Below, in pieces: positions 40,645 to 51,117 of a DNA stretch of 64,000 bases. Position 1 is the first letter of the stretch. Each line of letters opens with the position of its first letter. This stretch comes from CAVVAL01 sp963742725 (GTDB lineage: Bacteria; Actinomycetota; Actinomycetes; Mycobacteriales; Cryptosporangiaceae), in contig CAVUMX010000001.1 of assembly GCA_963742725.1 (NCBI GenBank), positions 62,001-126,000 of the forward strand, read 5' to 3'. A program made the position numbers and the translations under genes. The notes beneath the pieces were generated by a model. That model saw nothing but the letters and a program-made list of their open reading frames with translations. It made no database searches and was not told the origin of the DNA.

Positions 40645-41564
40645 CGCTGCTCCAGCAGCCAGGTCAGCAGCGCCTTCTGGGCGTGGAGGCGGTTCTCGGC
40701 CTGGTCCCAGACGACGCTCTGCGGACCGTCGATCACCTCGGCGGCTATCTCCTTGCCCCGGTACGCCGGCAGGCAGTGCAGCACGATCGCGTTCGGACCG
40801 GCGAGCGCCAGCTTGCCCGCGTCGAGCTGGTAGGCGCCGAACGTCACGTCGGCCCGCTCCTCGCCCTCCTGGCCCATCGAGACCCAGGTGTCGGTGGCGA
40901 GCACGTCAGCGCCGTCGCACGCTTCCTTCGGATCGGCGACCACGCTGACCGAACCGCCCGTGGCGGCGGCCCGTTCCTGGGCGGCGTCCAGGATCGCCGG
41001 ATCGGGCTGGTAACCGGCCGGGCCGCTGACCCGGACGTGCATGCCCGCCGTCGCGCCGCCCAACAGGTACGAGTGGGACATGTTGTTAGCGGCGTCACCG
41101 AGGTACGTCAGCGACCGTCCGGCCAGCACGCCGCCGAGCCGTTCCCGGATCGTCAGCAGGTCGGCGAGGATCTGGCACGGGTGGAACTCGTCCGTCAGCG
41201 CGTTCACCACCGGGGCCTGGCTGACCGACGCCATCGCCTCGATCCGCGTCTGCGCGCCCGTCCGCCAGACGATCGCCGCGCACTGCCTGTCCAGCACCCG
41301 GGCGGTGTCCTCGATCGGCTCGCCCCGGCCGAGCTGACTCGTCTGCGCGTCGACCACGAGCGGGCTGCCGCCCAGGTCCGCGACACCGACCGCGAACGAG
41401 ATCCGCGTGCGGGTGGAAGGCTTGTCGAAGATCAACGCCACCGTCTGCGGACCGAACAGCGGACGGTGCGCGAAACGGTCGGCCTTCATCTCGGCGGCCA
41501 GGTCGAGGACGGCCGCCTGCTCGGCGGGAGTGAGATCGTCGTCCCGGAGGAAGTGCCTGGTCAT
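40641..41564 (-). CDS. argF: Ornithine carbamoyltransferase
   Basis: A 307-residue enzyme making citrulline from ornithine and carbamoyl phosphate. The carbamoyl-phosphate site is KPSTRTRISF, followed by the FHPCQ motif (DEFHPCQILAD) and the ornithine motif HCLPAYRGKEI. ATG 41564 overlaps the argD stop (ATGA), and its own stop overlaps argR (GTGA). Complete and usual in length. Confidence 0.96.
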   Translation of the reverse strand: MTRHFLRDDDLTPAEQAAVLDLAAEMKADRFAHRPLFGPQTVALIFDKPSTRTRISFAVGVADLGGSPLVVDAQTSQLGRGEPIEDTARVLDRQCAAIVWRTGAQTRIEAMASVSQAPVVNALTDEFHPCQILADLLTIRERLGGVLAGRSLTYLGDAANNMSHSYLLGGATAGMHVRVSGPAGYQPDPAILDAAQERAAATGGSVSVVADPKEACDGADVLATDTWVSMGQEGEERADVTFGAYQLDAGKLALAGPNAIVLHCLPAYRGKEIAAEVIDGPQSVVWDQAENRLHAQKALLTWLLEQR

Positions 41565-42736
41565 GCCGCACCTGCCGCTTCATCCAGAGCCTTCGGGAGG
41601 GCGGCGAGGAACGCGTCGGCCTGGTCGTCGGTGAGGACCAGCGGCGGCGCGAGCCGGAGCACGCCCGGCGCGACGGCGTTGACCAGGAACCCGGCCTGCC
41701 GCAGCGCCAGTTCGGCCCCCTTGGCGACCTCGTCCTTCAGGACGATCCCGAGCAGGGCGCCCGATCCGCGGACCTCGTCGACGAGCGGGTGGCCCAGCCC
41801 CTCGACGCCCGTGCGGAGGCGGTCGCCGAGCTGCTTCGCACGTCCGCAGAGGTCCTCGGCGGCGATCGTGTCGAGGACAGCGAGCGCGGCGGCGCAGCAC
41901 ACCGGGTTGCCGCCGAACGTGGAGCCGTGACTGCCGGGGCCGAACAGGTCGGCGGTGTCCCCGAACGCGATGCACGCGCCGATCGGCATGCCGCCGGCCA
42001 GGCCCTTCGCCAGGGTCACGATGTCCGGTGCGATGCCCTCGGACTGGAACGCGAACCAGTTGCCCGTCCGGGCGATGCCGGTCTGGACCTCGTCCAGCGC
42101 CAGCAGGGTGCCCGTCGCGGTGGTGATCTCCCGGGCGGCCGCGAGGTAGCCGGGCGGGGCGGGGAGGACGCCGCCCTCACCGATCACCGGCTCCAGGTAG
42201 ACCATCGCGGTCTGGTCCGTGACGGCGTTCCGCAACGCTTCGACGTCGCCGAACGGGACGTGCGTCACGTCGCCGGGCAGCGGGTGGAACGGGTCCCGCT
42301 TGGCCGCCTGGCCGGTGAGTGCCAGGGCGCCCATCGTCCGTCCGTGGAACGCGCCCTGGGCGGCGACGACGTGCGTGCGGCCGGTGCGCCGGGAAAGCTT
42401 GAACGCGGCCTCGCTGGCCTCGGCGCCGGAGTTGCAGAGGTAGACCTTGCCGTCCCGGCCGGCCAGGGTGAGCAGCCGCTCGGCGAGCGCGACGGTCGGT
42501 ACGGTCGCGAAGAAGTTCGACACGTGGCCGAGGGTCGCGATCTGGGTGCTGACCGCGTCGACGACGGCCGGGTGGCTGTGGCCGAGCACGGTCGTGGCGA
42601 TCCCGGCATACATGTCCACATAGGACTTTCCGGAGTCGTCCCAGACCACCGCACCCTCGCCGCGCACCAGCGCGACGCCCGGGGTGCCGTAGTTGTCCAT
42701 CAGCGCCGTCCGCCAGCGCTGCAACAGCTCACTCAT
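41561..42736 (-). CDS. argD: Acetylornithine aminotransferase
   Basis: A 391-residue PLP-dependent class III aminotransferase. Seen are NSGAEASEAAFKL, the LALDEVQTGIARTGNWFAF block (Asp to the cofactor), and the Schiff-base Lys in VTLAKGLAGGMPIGA. It converts N-acetylglutamate semialdehyde to N-acetylornithine. ATG 42736 overlaps the argB stop (ATGA). Complete. Confidence 0.95.
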   Translation of the reverse strand: MSELLQRWRTALMDNYGTPGVALVRGEGAVVWDDSGKSYVDMYAGIATTVLGHSHPAVVDAVSTQIATLGHVSNFFATVPTVALAERLLTLAGRDGKVYLCNSGAEASEAAFKLSRRTGRTHVVAAQGAFHGRTMGALALTGQAAKRDPFHPLPGDVTHVPFGDVEALRNAVTDQTAMVYLEPVIGEGGVLPAPPGYLAAAREITTATGTLLALDEVQTGIARTGNWFAFQSEGIAPDIVTLAKGLAGGMPIGACIAFGDTADLFGPGSHGSTFGGNPVCCAAALAVLDTIAAEDLCGRAKQLGDRLRTGVEGLGHPLVDEVRGSGALLGIVLKDEVAKGAELALRQAGFLVNAVAPGVLRLAPPLVLTDDQADAFLAALPKALDEAAGAA

Positions 42737-43665
42737 GCCGGCACCACCATCGTCCCGAACCCCTCCTCCGTGAACACTTCCAGCAGGATCGAGTGCGGCA
42801 CCCGGCCGTCGATGACGTGCGCCTGCGGCACGCCGCCGTTCACGGCCCGCAGGCACGCCTCCATCTTCGGCGCCATGCCGGCCGACAGGCGCGGCAACAA
42901 CTCCGCCAGCTCGGTCGTCGTCAGCTCGCTGATCAGCGACGACGGGTCCGGCCAGTCCAGGTACAGGCCCTCGACGTCGGTCAGGAACAGCACCTTCTGT
43001 GCGCCCAGCGCCTCGGCCAGCGCGGCGGCGGCGGTGTCGGCGTTGAGGTTGTGCACCTGACCGTCCGTGTCCGGGGCGACCGTGGAGACGATCGGGATCC
43101 GGCCGGCGTCGATCAGCGCCTTGACCGCGCCGGTGTCCACCTCGGCGACGTCGCCGACCAGGCCCACGTCCACCTGCTCGCCGTTGACCGTGGCGTGCCG
43201 CCGCGCGGCGGTGAACAACTGCGCGTCCTCGCCGGACATGCCGACCGCGAGCGGACCGTGCTCGTTGATCAGGTTCACCAGCTCGCGGCCGACCTGGCCC
43301 ATGAGCACCATCCGGACGACGTCCAGCGTCTCGGGCGTCGTCACCCGCAGCCCGCCCCGGAACTCGCTGTCGATCCCGAGCCGGCCCAGCATCTTCGTGA
43401 TCTGCGGACCGCCGCCGTGCACCACCACCGGCTTGAGACCGACCCGCTGCAGGAACACCATGTCGGACGCGAACGCCCGCTTCAGCTCGTCGTCGATCAT
43501 CGCGTTGCCGCCGAACTTCACGACCACCACGGCGCCGTGGAACCGCTCCAGCCACGGCAGCGCCTCGATCAGCGTCGTCGCCTTCGCCAGGGCGGCGCCC
43601 ATCCGCCGGCCGATGACCGGGCTGGCCGGATCGGTGCTGGCCTTCGCGTTCTTGTCGAGCCTCAC
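42733..43665 (-). CDS. argB: Acetylglutamate kinase
   Basis: A 310-residue amino-acid-kinase-fold enzyme, the usual feedback point of arginine synthesis. It has VVVKFGGNAM, VVVHGGGPQI (phosphate loops) and NLNADTAAAALAEAL. The N-terminal extension of about 30 residues before the kinase fold corresponds to the helix that mediates arginine-sensitive hexamers, so it is probably arginine-inhibited. GTG 43665 has AGGAGG eight bases upstream and overlaps the preceding micro-ORF (GTGA). Confidence 0.95.
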   Translation of the reverse strand: MRLDKNAKASTDPASPVIGRRMGAALAKATTLIEALPWLERFHGAVVVVKFGGNAMIDDELKRAFASDMVFLQRVGLKPVVVHGGGPQITKMLGRLGIDSEFRGGLRVTTPETLDVVRMVLMGQVGRELVNLINEHGPLAVGMSGEDAQLFTAARRHATVNGEQVDVGLVGDVAEVDTGAVKALIDAGRIPIVSTVAPDTDGQVHNLNADTAAAALAEALGAQKVLFLTDVEGLYLDWPDPSSLISELTTTELAELLPRLSAGMAPKMEACLRAVNGGVPQAHVIDGRVPHSILLEVFTEEGFGTMVVPA

Positions 43666-43834
43666 AGGTGCTGCCTCCTGGTGCCGGCGGGCGCGGTCGC
43701 CGTGTGGGCCGGCGTGGGCCGTGCGGGGGCTGGCCCGGCGTGAGCCGGCGCGGCGTTTGCTGGCGCCCAGCGCGCCGGCGCCGGCGTGGGCCGTGCGGCG
43801 GCCGGTGCCGTCGTGGGCAGGGCGGGGGGCGGCG

Positions 43835-43838
<4 letters not shown>
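43662..43838 (-). CDS. Ala/Pro-rich micro-ORF between argJ and argB
   Basis: A 58-codon frame that fills the argJ-argB gap exactly: its ATG overlaps the argJ stop (ATGA) and its stop overlaps the argB GTG (GTGA). The product is Pro/Ala/Thr low complexity (MTPPPALPTTAPAAARPTPA) with no known domain. The DNA has near-repeats of GCCGGCGTGGGCCGTGCGG. Either it is translated to carry ribosomes from argJ to argB, or the overlaps arose by chance in stop-poor DNA. A sister frame lies between argC and argJ. Confidence 0.4.
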
Positions 43839-44982
<1,144 letters not shown>

Positions 44983-44986
<4 letters not shown>

Positions 44987-45165
44987 GGTGCCGGCCTTTC
45001 GTTCGCGGGGCTCACGGCGGCCGTGGCCGCGGCAATGGACGTCGCGGGAGCCGTCGGTGCGGCGCATGCCGGCGTTGGGGCAGTGGCTGCCGTCACGCCG
45101 GCGCCCTTCGGCGTGGAGGCCGTGCTCGCGATGGCCGCCGTCGGCGCGGCGGGAACCGGGCTCAC
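44983..45165 (-). CDS. Ala/Thr/Pro-rich micro-ORF between argC and argJ
   Basis: A 60-codon frame exactly spanning the argC-argJ gap, with GTGA overlaps at both ends. The product is Ala/Thr/Pro/Ser low complexity (MSPVPAAPTAAIASTASTPK) without a recognisable domain. Its arrangement copies the 43662-43838 frame, although the sequences differ. Translation is plausible from context but not shown; argJ also has its own ribosome site within this frame's end. Confidence 0.4.
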
Positions 45166-46190
45166 GGTGCGACGCCCACGGTCGGCAGGCCGGTGATCTC
45201 GGGAAGGCCCAGGGCGATGTTCATGGACTGGATCGCGCCGCCGGCCGTGCCCTTCGTCAGGTTGTCGATGGCCGCGACCACGATCACCTGGCCGGCGTCC
45301 GCGTCGAGGGTGACCTGGAGGTGGACGATGTTGGCGCCGAGCGTGGCGGCCGTCGTCGGCCACGTGCCCTCGGGCAGCAGGTGGACGAAAGGCTCGTCGT
45401 AGTACGCGGCGTCGTACGCGGCCCGCAGCGCCTCGATCGTCAGCTCGTCGCGGGCCGGCGCGGTGCAGGTCGCGAGGATGCCGCGCGGCAGCGGAGCCAG
45501 GATCGGCGTGAACGACACCTTGACCGGACCGTCCGCGACCGTGCTCAGGTTCTGCACCATCTCGGGCGTGTGCCGGTGCGCGCCGCCGACGCCGTACGCG
45601 CTCAGCGAGCCCATCACCTCCGAACCGAGCAGGTTGGGCTTGAGTGCCTTGCCGGCACCAGACGTTCCGGACGCGGCCACGACCACCACCTCCGGCTCGA
45701 CCATGCCGCTGGCCAGTGCGGGCGCCAGCGCGAGTGACACGGCGGTCGGGTAGCAGCCGGGAACCGCGATCCGCTTGGTGCCGGCGAGCGCCGCCCGCGC
45801 GCCGGGCAGTTCGGGAAGGCCGTACGGCCAGGTGCCGGGGTGGTCGCCCCCGTACCAGCGCTCCCACGCGGACGGGTCGGCGAGCCGGTGGTCCGCACCG
45901 CAGTCCACGACGAGGACGTCCGGGCCCAGTTGCGCGGCGAGCGCGCCCGAGTGGCCGTGCGGCAGGGCCAGGAAGACCACGTCGTGGCCGTCGAACTCGG
46001 CCGGCAGCGTCTCGGCCAGCACCCGGTCGGCGAGCGGGACGAGGTGCGGCTGGTGTTCGCCCAGCTTCGAGCCGGCGTTGCCGCCCGCCGTCAGCGCGCC
46101 GATCTCCACCTCGGGGTGAGCAAGGAGCAGGCGCAGCAGCTCACCACCGGCGTACCCGCTCGCACCGGCCACCGCTACCCGCACACCCAT
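45162..46190 (-). CDS. argC: N-acetyl-gamma-glutamyl-phosphate reductase
   Basis: A 342-residue NADPH-dependent enzyme. It has the Rossmann start VRVAVAGASGYAGGELLRLL, the active-site Cys in AVPGCYPTAVSLAL, and the C-terminal NLTKGTAGGAIQSMNIA. ATG 46190 has a purine-rich GGAGGGGGAG just upstream; the reading frame continues further but homology begins here. It is the first arg gene, with tandem ARG boxes 26-55 bases before its start. Confidence 0.96.
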   Translation of the reverse strand: MGVRVAVAGASGYAGGELLRLLLAHPEVEIGALTAGGNAGSKLGEHQPHLVPLADRVLAETLPAEFDGHDVVFLALPHGHSGALAAQLGPDVLVVDCGADHRLADPSAWERWYGGDHPGTWPYGLPELPGARAALAGTKRIAVPGCYPTAVSLALAPALASGMVEPEVVVVAASGTSGAGKALKPNLLGSEVMGSLSAYGVGGAHRHTPEMVQNLSTVADGPVKVSFTPILAPLPRGILATCTAPARDELTIEALRAAYDAAYYDEPFVHLLPEGTWPTTAATLGANIVHLQVTLDADAGQVIVVAAIDNLTKGTAGGAIQSMNIALGLPEITGLPTVGVAP

Positions 46191-46215
46191 GACTCCCCCT
46201 CCGACGCTTCCGGAC

Positions 46216-46245
46216 TGATTATTCATACCCCTGCATACTCATGCA
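46216..46245 (-). promoter_or_regulatory. Tandem ARG boxes before argC
   Basis: On the minus strand the 14-mer TGCATGAGTATGCA (46232-46245) is a near-perfect ARG box, and TATGAATAATCA (46216-46227) is a second, weaker one. Their centres are 17 bases apart on nearly the same helix face pattern as known ArgR pairs. They lie where the argC promoter should be. Confidence 0.8.
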
Positions 46246-46467
46246 AGCGAAATGGGTGTGACGCGCGGCTCGGGCATCTCGACTCGCGCCGAGCGGGCGC
46301 CGGGCGGCCTGGGTGCGCACCGGCCCGCCGGCGCCCGGCCAGCGGGGTGTCAGGGCACGCGGCAGCCTGCGAGGTCTGGACATGTGCCAGGCCGCGGAGG
46401 TGCGGCCGCCGGGGTAGGCGCAACGGGAGGTCGAGCGTCAGCGCGACGGGACGGGGTGGGGTGAGCG

Positions 46468-46893
46468 TCAGCGTGGCGGGAGGGTGGAGGTGAGGGAGGC
46501 GGCGATGCGGTCGAGTTCGGGACGATCCGGCACGGGCGGCCAGTCGATGGCCAGCCGGAATCCGTCGCCGCGCCGGCGCGGCACGACGTGCAGATGGCTG
46601 TGGAACACCTCCTGGCCGGCCGCCACGCCGTCCGCGAGGAACAGGTTGACGCCGTCGCACGGCAGGTCGGACGCTCGGACCGCGGCCGCGACCGCCTGCG
46701 CGACCTGGAACACCCGGCCACCGACCTCAGGGTCGAGCTCGGCCAGATCGGTGGCGTGGGCGCGAGGAATTACGAGCGTGTGGCCGGGATTGATGGGGCG
46801 GATGTCCAGGAACGCGAGGACGTCGTCATCGGCATACACGACGCTGGCCGGCACCTGGCCGGCGACGATCGCACAGAACACGCAGTCAGTCAC
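46468..46893 (-). CDS. HIT-family nucleotide hydrolase
   Basis: A 141-residue histidine-triad protein with the HxHxH motif as HSHLHVVPRRRG near residue 98, and the family opening CVFCAIVAGQVPASVVY with Cys pair. HIT proteins cleave nucleoside phosphoramidates or related nucleotides. The start is GTG 46893. It stands alone between pheT and argC. The specific substrate is unknown. Confidence 0.9.
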   Translation of the reverse strand: MTDCVFCAIVAGQVPASVVYADDDVLAFLDIRPINPGHTLVIPRAHATDLAELDPEVGGRVFQVAQAVAAAVRASDLPCDGVNLFLADGVAAGQEVFHSHLHVVPRRRGDGFRLAIDWPPVPDRPELDRIAASLTSTLPPR

Positions 46894-47215
46894 GCCGCGA
46901 GCCTAGGCGGCTCCGGCCACGCCCTGGCGCGAACCCCGACGGCGCAGTACGCCCGCGCGGGCACCCGGCCATGCGCCAGAAAGGGGCCTGGCGCGTGCCA
47001 CGCACCGGCGCGAGAACTGGCTCGCGCGGCAGGCGCGCAGGCGCGGAAGGGGCGCGCGCAGTCGCGGGAGGCCGCTGGCGCCGCGCGCGGGCGCGGCAGG
47101 TGGCGGTGAAGCGCGCGCAGGCGCGGAAAGTAGCGATGGAGGCGGGCACAGGCGGGGGTGACGCGTGCGGGGTGGGTGCGGTGCCGGCCTCACCGGGCCG
47201 GCACCGCACCCGTTG
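46894..47215. other. Low-complexity intergenic region between pheT and the HIT gene
   Basis: This 322-base gap is strongly GC-rich with recurring GCGCGCAGGCGCGG-type words (47030-47130) and no convincing gene. It ends in the long hairpin at 47174-47211 behind pheT. Confidence 0.7.
47174..47211 (-). terminator. Hairpin terminator after pheT
   Basis: A perfect 15-bp stem, GGGTGCGGTGCCGGC with GCCGGCACCGCACCC, and an 8-base loop, four bases after the pheT stop. No T-run follows, as is usual for actinobacterial terminators. Confidence 0.8.
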
Positions 47216-49693
47216 TCATGCTCGGAGCACCGCGCCCGTGCGACGGGTCGCCTCGGCGATGGCGGCGTCGCGGGCGGTCACTGCCTCGTCGGCGGTGAGC
47301 GTCCGGTCGGGCGCGCGGAACGTCAGCTTGTAGGCGAGCGACTTGTGGCCGTCGCCGAGCTGCGGTCCGGTGAACACGTCGAACAGCCGCAGGGACTCCA
47401 GCAGCTCACCGGCTCCGTCCGCGAGGGCGGCGGCGACGGTGTCCGAGGGTGTCTCGGCCGGCACCACGAGCGCCACGTCGATCAGCGCGGGCGGGAACGC
47501 CGACAGCGCCGGGCCGACCGGGATCGTCGCCGCCGGCAGGGCGTCGAGATCGAGTTCCATCGCGCAGGTCCGGGCGGGCAGGTCGAGCGCGGCGAGGACG
47601 CCGGGGTGCAGCTCGCCGGCGTGGCCGACGACGACGTCACCGACGACGAGTTCGGCGCACCGCCCGGGGTGCCAGGGCGCGTACTGGCCCTGCCGGACGG
47701 TCAGCTCCACACCCGCCGCGCTGGCGACGATCCGCGCCGCCTCCACCGCGTCGGCCCACGTTGCGGCGCGCCCATCTCCCCACCATCCGCTGGGGTCGGA
47801 CTCGCCGCTGAGCACGGCGGCGACGTGCCGCGGCTGCGCGGGCACCGCCGCGTACAGCGCGGCCAGCTCCTCGTCGGTGGGGCGGCGGTCGACGCCGAGG
47901 CGGGGCGCCGGGCCGGCGTCCGGGTCGGGGTGGAACACGACGCCGACCTCGAACAGCGCGAGGTCGCGCTGGCCACGGCCGGTGTTGCGGATCAGTGCCT
48001 TGAGCAGCCCCGGCAGCAGTGACGTCCGCAGCTCGGGCTCCTCGTCCGAGATCGGATTGGCGAGGCGGGCGGCCACACGGCGTGGATCGTCCTGGTCGAG
48101 ACGGAACGCGTCGTGGAACGTCGGCGAGACGAACGGGTAGTTGATCACCTCGACGTAGCCGGCCTCGGCGAGAGTCCGGGCGATGCTGCGCCGGCGACGC
48201 TGCTCGGCCGTCAGCCCCGGGCTGGCCGGCGCGGGCGGCAGCACGGACGGCACCTGGTCGTAGCCGGAGATCCGCACGACCTCCTCCACCAGGTCGTACG
48301 GATCCGTGAGGTCCGGACGCCAGCTCGGCGGGGACACCGTCAGCGTGTCGCCGTCGCTGGCGATGCCGCATCCGATCTCGGTCAGGCAGCGCTCGACGGC
48401 GGCGCGCGGGTACTCCACGCCGATCACCCGGCCGGGCAGGCTCGCGTCGAGCGTGATCGGCGCGACGGCCGGCCGGTAGTCGAGGTCGAGGACGCGGTCG
48501 TCAGCCGTACCGCCGCCCAGCTCGACGAGGAGCTGAACCGCGCGCTCGGCGGCCACCGGCGCGATCCCCGGATCGACGCCCCGCTCGAACCGCTTCGACG
48601 CCTCGCTCGGCAGCTTGTGCCGGCGGGCGGTGCGGGCGACCGTCACCGGGTCCCAGTGGGCGGCCTCGATGAGGACATCGCTCGTCGTGCCCGACACCTC
48701 GGTCGTCGCTCCACCCATCACCGCCGCCAGCCCGATCGGACCGGTGTCGTCGGTGATGAGCAGGTCCTCGGGGTCGACCTTGCGGTCCTGCCCGTCGAGG
48801 GTCCGCACCCGCTCCCCCGCCACGCCGCGACGGACCACGATCGGGCCGGTCAGGCGGGCCCGGTCGAAGGCGTGCATCGGCTGGCCGAGTTCGAGCATCA
48901 GGTAGTTCGTGATGTCGACGGTCAGCGAGATCGACCGTACGCCGGCGAGCAGCAGCCGGCGCTGCATCCAGACCGGGGTCGGCGCGGACGGGTCGACGCC
49001 CGTGACCGCCCGGGCCGCGAACCGGTCGCATCCGACGCGGTCGGCGACCTCGATCGGGTACGGCGGTTCGCTCGTCGCCGCCGGACTCCCCGCCGCACCC
49101 GGATCGCGGAGCGTGGTGCCGAACGCGTGGGCCAGCTCGCGGGCGATGCCGCGGATCGACAGGCACCAGCCCATGTCCGGGGTGATCGCCAGCTCGAAGA
49201 CCGTGTCGACCAGCTCCAGCAGGCCGATCGCGTCGCTGCCCGGAACGATGCCGTCCGGCAGGCCGACGCGCGGGAGCACCAGGATGCCGTCGTGCTCGTC
49301 GCCGAGGCCCAGCTCGCGCAGGGAACAGATCATGCCCTCGGACAGGTGCCCGTACGTCTTGCGGGCGCCGATCTTGAAGCCGCCGGGCAGGACCGCGCCC
49401 GGCCGGACGACCGCGACCCAGTCGCCGACGGCGAAGTTGGTCGCGCCGCAGACGATGCTCGCCAGCTCCGGCTCGCCGATCTCGACCAGGCAGTGCCGGA
49501 TCGGCTTCTTGAACTCGGTCAGCTCGGTGATCTCGCGGACCTCGCCGACCACGATCGGGCCCTCGACGCCCTCGCCGAGCCGGTGGACCGCCTCGACTTC
49601 GAGGCCCATCCGGACCAGTGCGGCGTCGATCTCCTCGATCGTGGCCTCGCCGAGGTCGACGTATTCGCGCAGCCACGACACCGGGACCCGCAT
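47216..49693 (-). CDS. pheT: Phenylalanyl-tRNA synthetase beta subunit
   Basis: An 825-residue subunit of the alpha2-beta2 enzyme. It begins MRVPVSWLREYVDL, has the tRNA-binding OB-type domain (residues about 40-150), B3/B4 editing domain, B5 and catalytic-like core, and the C-terminal anticodon-binding domain (FPPALIDVALVVPAETPS, then HKSLAYKLTFRAPDRTLT). The ATG shares one base with the pheS stop (TGATG), so the two are coupled. The length is usual. Confidence 0.96.
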   Translation of the reverse strand: MRVPVSWLREYVDLGEATIEEIDAALVRMGLEVEAVHRLGEGVEGPIVVGEVREITELTEFKKPIRHCLVEIGEPELASIVCGATNFAVGDWVAVVRPGAVLPGGFKIGARKTYGHLSEGMICSLRELGLGDEHDGILVLPRVGLPDGIVPGSDAIGLLELVDTVFELAITPDMGWCLSIRGIARELAHAFGTTLRDPGAAGSPAATSEPPYPIEVADRVGCDRFAARAVTGVDPSAPTPVWMQRRLLLAGVRSISLTVDITNYLMLELGQPMHAFDRARLTGPIVVRRGVAGERVRTLDGQDRKVDPEDLLITDDTGPIGLAAVMGGATTEVSGTTSDVLIEAAHWDPVTVARTARRHKLPSEASKRFERGVDPGIAPVAAERAVQLLVELGGGTADDRVLDLDYRPAVAPITLDASLPGRVIGVEYPRAAVERCLTEIGCGIASDGDTLTVSPPSWRPDLTDPYDLVEEVVRISGYDQVPSVLPPAPASPGLTAEQRRRRSIARTLAEAGYVEVINYPFVSPTFHDAFRLDQDDPRRVAARLANPISDEEPELRTSLLPGLLKALIRNTGRGQRDLALFEVGVVFHPDPDAGPAPRLGVDRRPTDEELAALYAAVPAQPRHVAAVLSGESDPSGWWGDGRAATWADAVEAARIVASAAGVELTVRQGQYAPWHPGRCAELVVGDVVVGHAGELHPGVLAALDLPARTCAMELDLDALPAATIPVGPALSAFPPALIDVALVVPAETPSDTVAAALADGAGELLESLRLFDVFTGPQLGDGHKSLAYKLTFRAPDRTLTADEAVTARDAAIAEATRRTGAVLRA

Positions 49694-50760
49694 CAGATCT
49701 CCATCCCGAACGCCGCGCTGAAGCGCACGTCGCCCTCGACTATGTCCCGCATGTCCGCCACGTCGTGCCGGAACTGCAAACTCCGTTCAAGGCCCATCCC
49801 GAACGCGAACCCGGTGTACACGTCGGGGTCGATCCCGCAGGCGATCAGGACGCGGGGGTTGACCATGCCGCAGCCGCCCCACTCGATCCAGCGCGGGCCA
49901 CCCTTGGCGCCGGCGAACCACACGTCGAACTCGGCCGACGGCTCGGTGAACGGGAAGTACGACGGGCGCCAGCGGGTGCGGGCGTCGGCGCCGAACATCG
50001 CCTTGGCGAAGTGGTCCAGCGTGCCCTTGAGGTGGGCCATCGTGATGCCCTTGTCGACGACGAGGCCCTCGACCTGCGCGAAGACGGGCGTGTGCGTGGC
50101 GTCCAGCTCGTCCGTGCGGAACACCCGGCCCGGGCAGATCACGTAGATGGGCGGATCGCGGTGCAGCATCGTGCGCGCCTGCACCGGCGACGTGTGGGTC
50201 CGCAGGACCAGGCCCGCCTCGGGCGGGTCGACGAAGAACGTGTCCATCATGGACCGCGCAGGGTGGTCCGGGCCGATGTTCAGCGCGTCGAAGTTCAGCC
50301 ACTCGGCCTCGATCTCGGGCCCCTCGGCCACCTCGTAGCCCATGCCGACGAACAGGTCGCAGACGCGGTCCTGGACCGTGGCGAGCGGGTGGCGGGCGCC
50401 GCGCGGGTGGCGGTCCCACGGGAGCGTGACGTCGACGGTCTCCTCGCGGAGCACGCGCTCGTCGCGCTCGGCCGTGAGGACGGCGAGCCGCTCGTCGTAG
50501 GCGGCCTGGACGGCGACACGGGCCTCGTTGACGCGGCGGCCGGCGTCGGCGCGTGCCTGCGGCGGCAGGGCGCCGAGTTCCCGGCGGGCGAGCAGTACGG
50601 GCGCCCGGTCGCCAAGGTGGGAGGGCTTCACACCGGCGAGCGCGTCGAGGTCGGACGCTTCCGCGAACGCCTTCTCGGCGGTGGCCACGGCCTCGGCGAG
50701 CGCTTCCGGCGAGAGGAGGGCGACTTGTTTCGGGTCGTACGGGTCGTTCGGTCCAGACAT
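49693..50760 (-). CDS. pheS: Phenylalanyl-tRNA synthetase alpha subunit
   Basis: A 355-residue class II catalytic subunit. An N-terminal coiled coil (residues 10-90) precedes the core with motif 2 FRTDELDATHTPVFAQVEG, the FTEPSAEFDVWF Phe site and motif 3 GFAFGMGLERSLQFR. ATG 50760 fits homology; its ribosome site is weak. A 357-base leader with a 12-bp stem lies upstream. Confidence 0.95.
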   Translation of the reverse strand: MSGPNDPYDPKQVALLSPEALAEAVATAEKAFAEASDLDALAGVKPSHLGDRAPVLLARRELGALPPQARADAGRRVNEARVAVQAAYDERLAVLTAERDERVLREETVDVTLPWDRHPRGARHPLATVQDRVCDLFVGMGYEVAEGPEIEAEWLNFDALNIGPDHPARSMMDTFFVDPPEAGLVLRTHTSPVQARTMLHRDPPIYVICPGRVFRTDELDATHTPVFAQVEGLVVDKGITMAHLKGTLDHFAKAMFGADARTRWRPSYFPFTEPSAEFDVWFAGAKGGPRWIEWGGCGMVNPRVLIACGIDPDVYTGFAFGMGLERSLQFRHDVADMRDIVEGDVRFSAAFGMEI

Positions 50761-51117
50761 GGGTATGCGTTTCCGTCCTGCGGCAGGCGGCATCAAGAGC
50801 GCGGACGCTCGATGCCGAAGTCTAGTGCTGTGGCCGTTGACGTTCGTGGGCCCGAGGCCGAGTCCAGCGTGAGGCTGCCAAGGCGGAGGAGAAGCGCATG
50901 CCGTTGTTGCATGCGCTTCTATGTCGTGACACCTGACAACGCCGGCAGCGTCGCGCTGGGCCGGCCGAAGCCCTAGAACGTTGATGATCACGGCGCTGGG
51001 GAACTGGCCGTGCGGCTGTGCCGCAGCCCGCCGGTGGTTCAGCCCTTCAGAACGGGCGCCCCGACGGGCCGGCGAAACTCGTGCCGAAACGTCACGGTCC
51101 GTCTCCTCCCACCGGGT
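50761..51117 (-). other. pheS leader region
   Basis: This 357-base gap before pheS has no convincing gene. It holds the strong stem-loop at 50890-50920. I looked for a Phe-rich leader peptide and a T-box core and found neither. A short GTG-led frame (MIINVLGLRPAQR) runs toward pheS but has no Phe codons near the stem. Confidence 0.55.
50890..50920 (-). promoter_or_regulatory. 12-bp stem-loop in the pheS leader
   Basis: AGAAGCGCATGC (50890-50901) pairs perfectly with GCATGCGCTTCT (50909-50920) around a 7-base loop. There is no T-run, so it could be a Uma2-side terminator, an attenuator or a protein-binding site. Confidence 0.6.

Noticed and set aside
50761..51000. T-box or Phe leader peptide before pheS
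   Set aside because: No T-box core sequence and no run of Phe codons was found.
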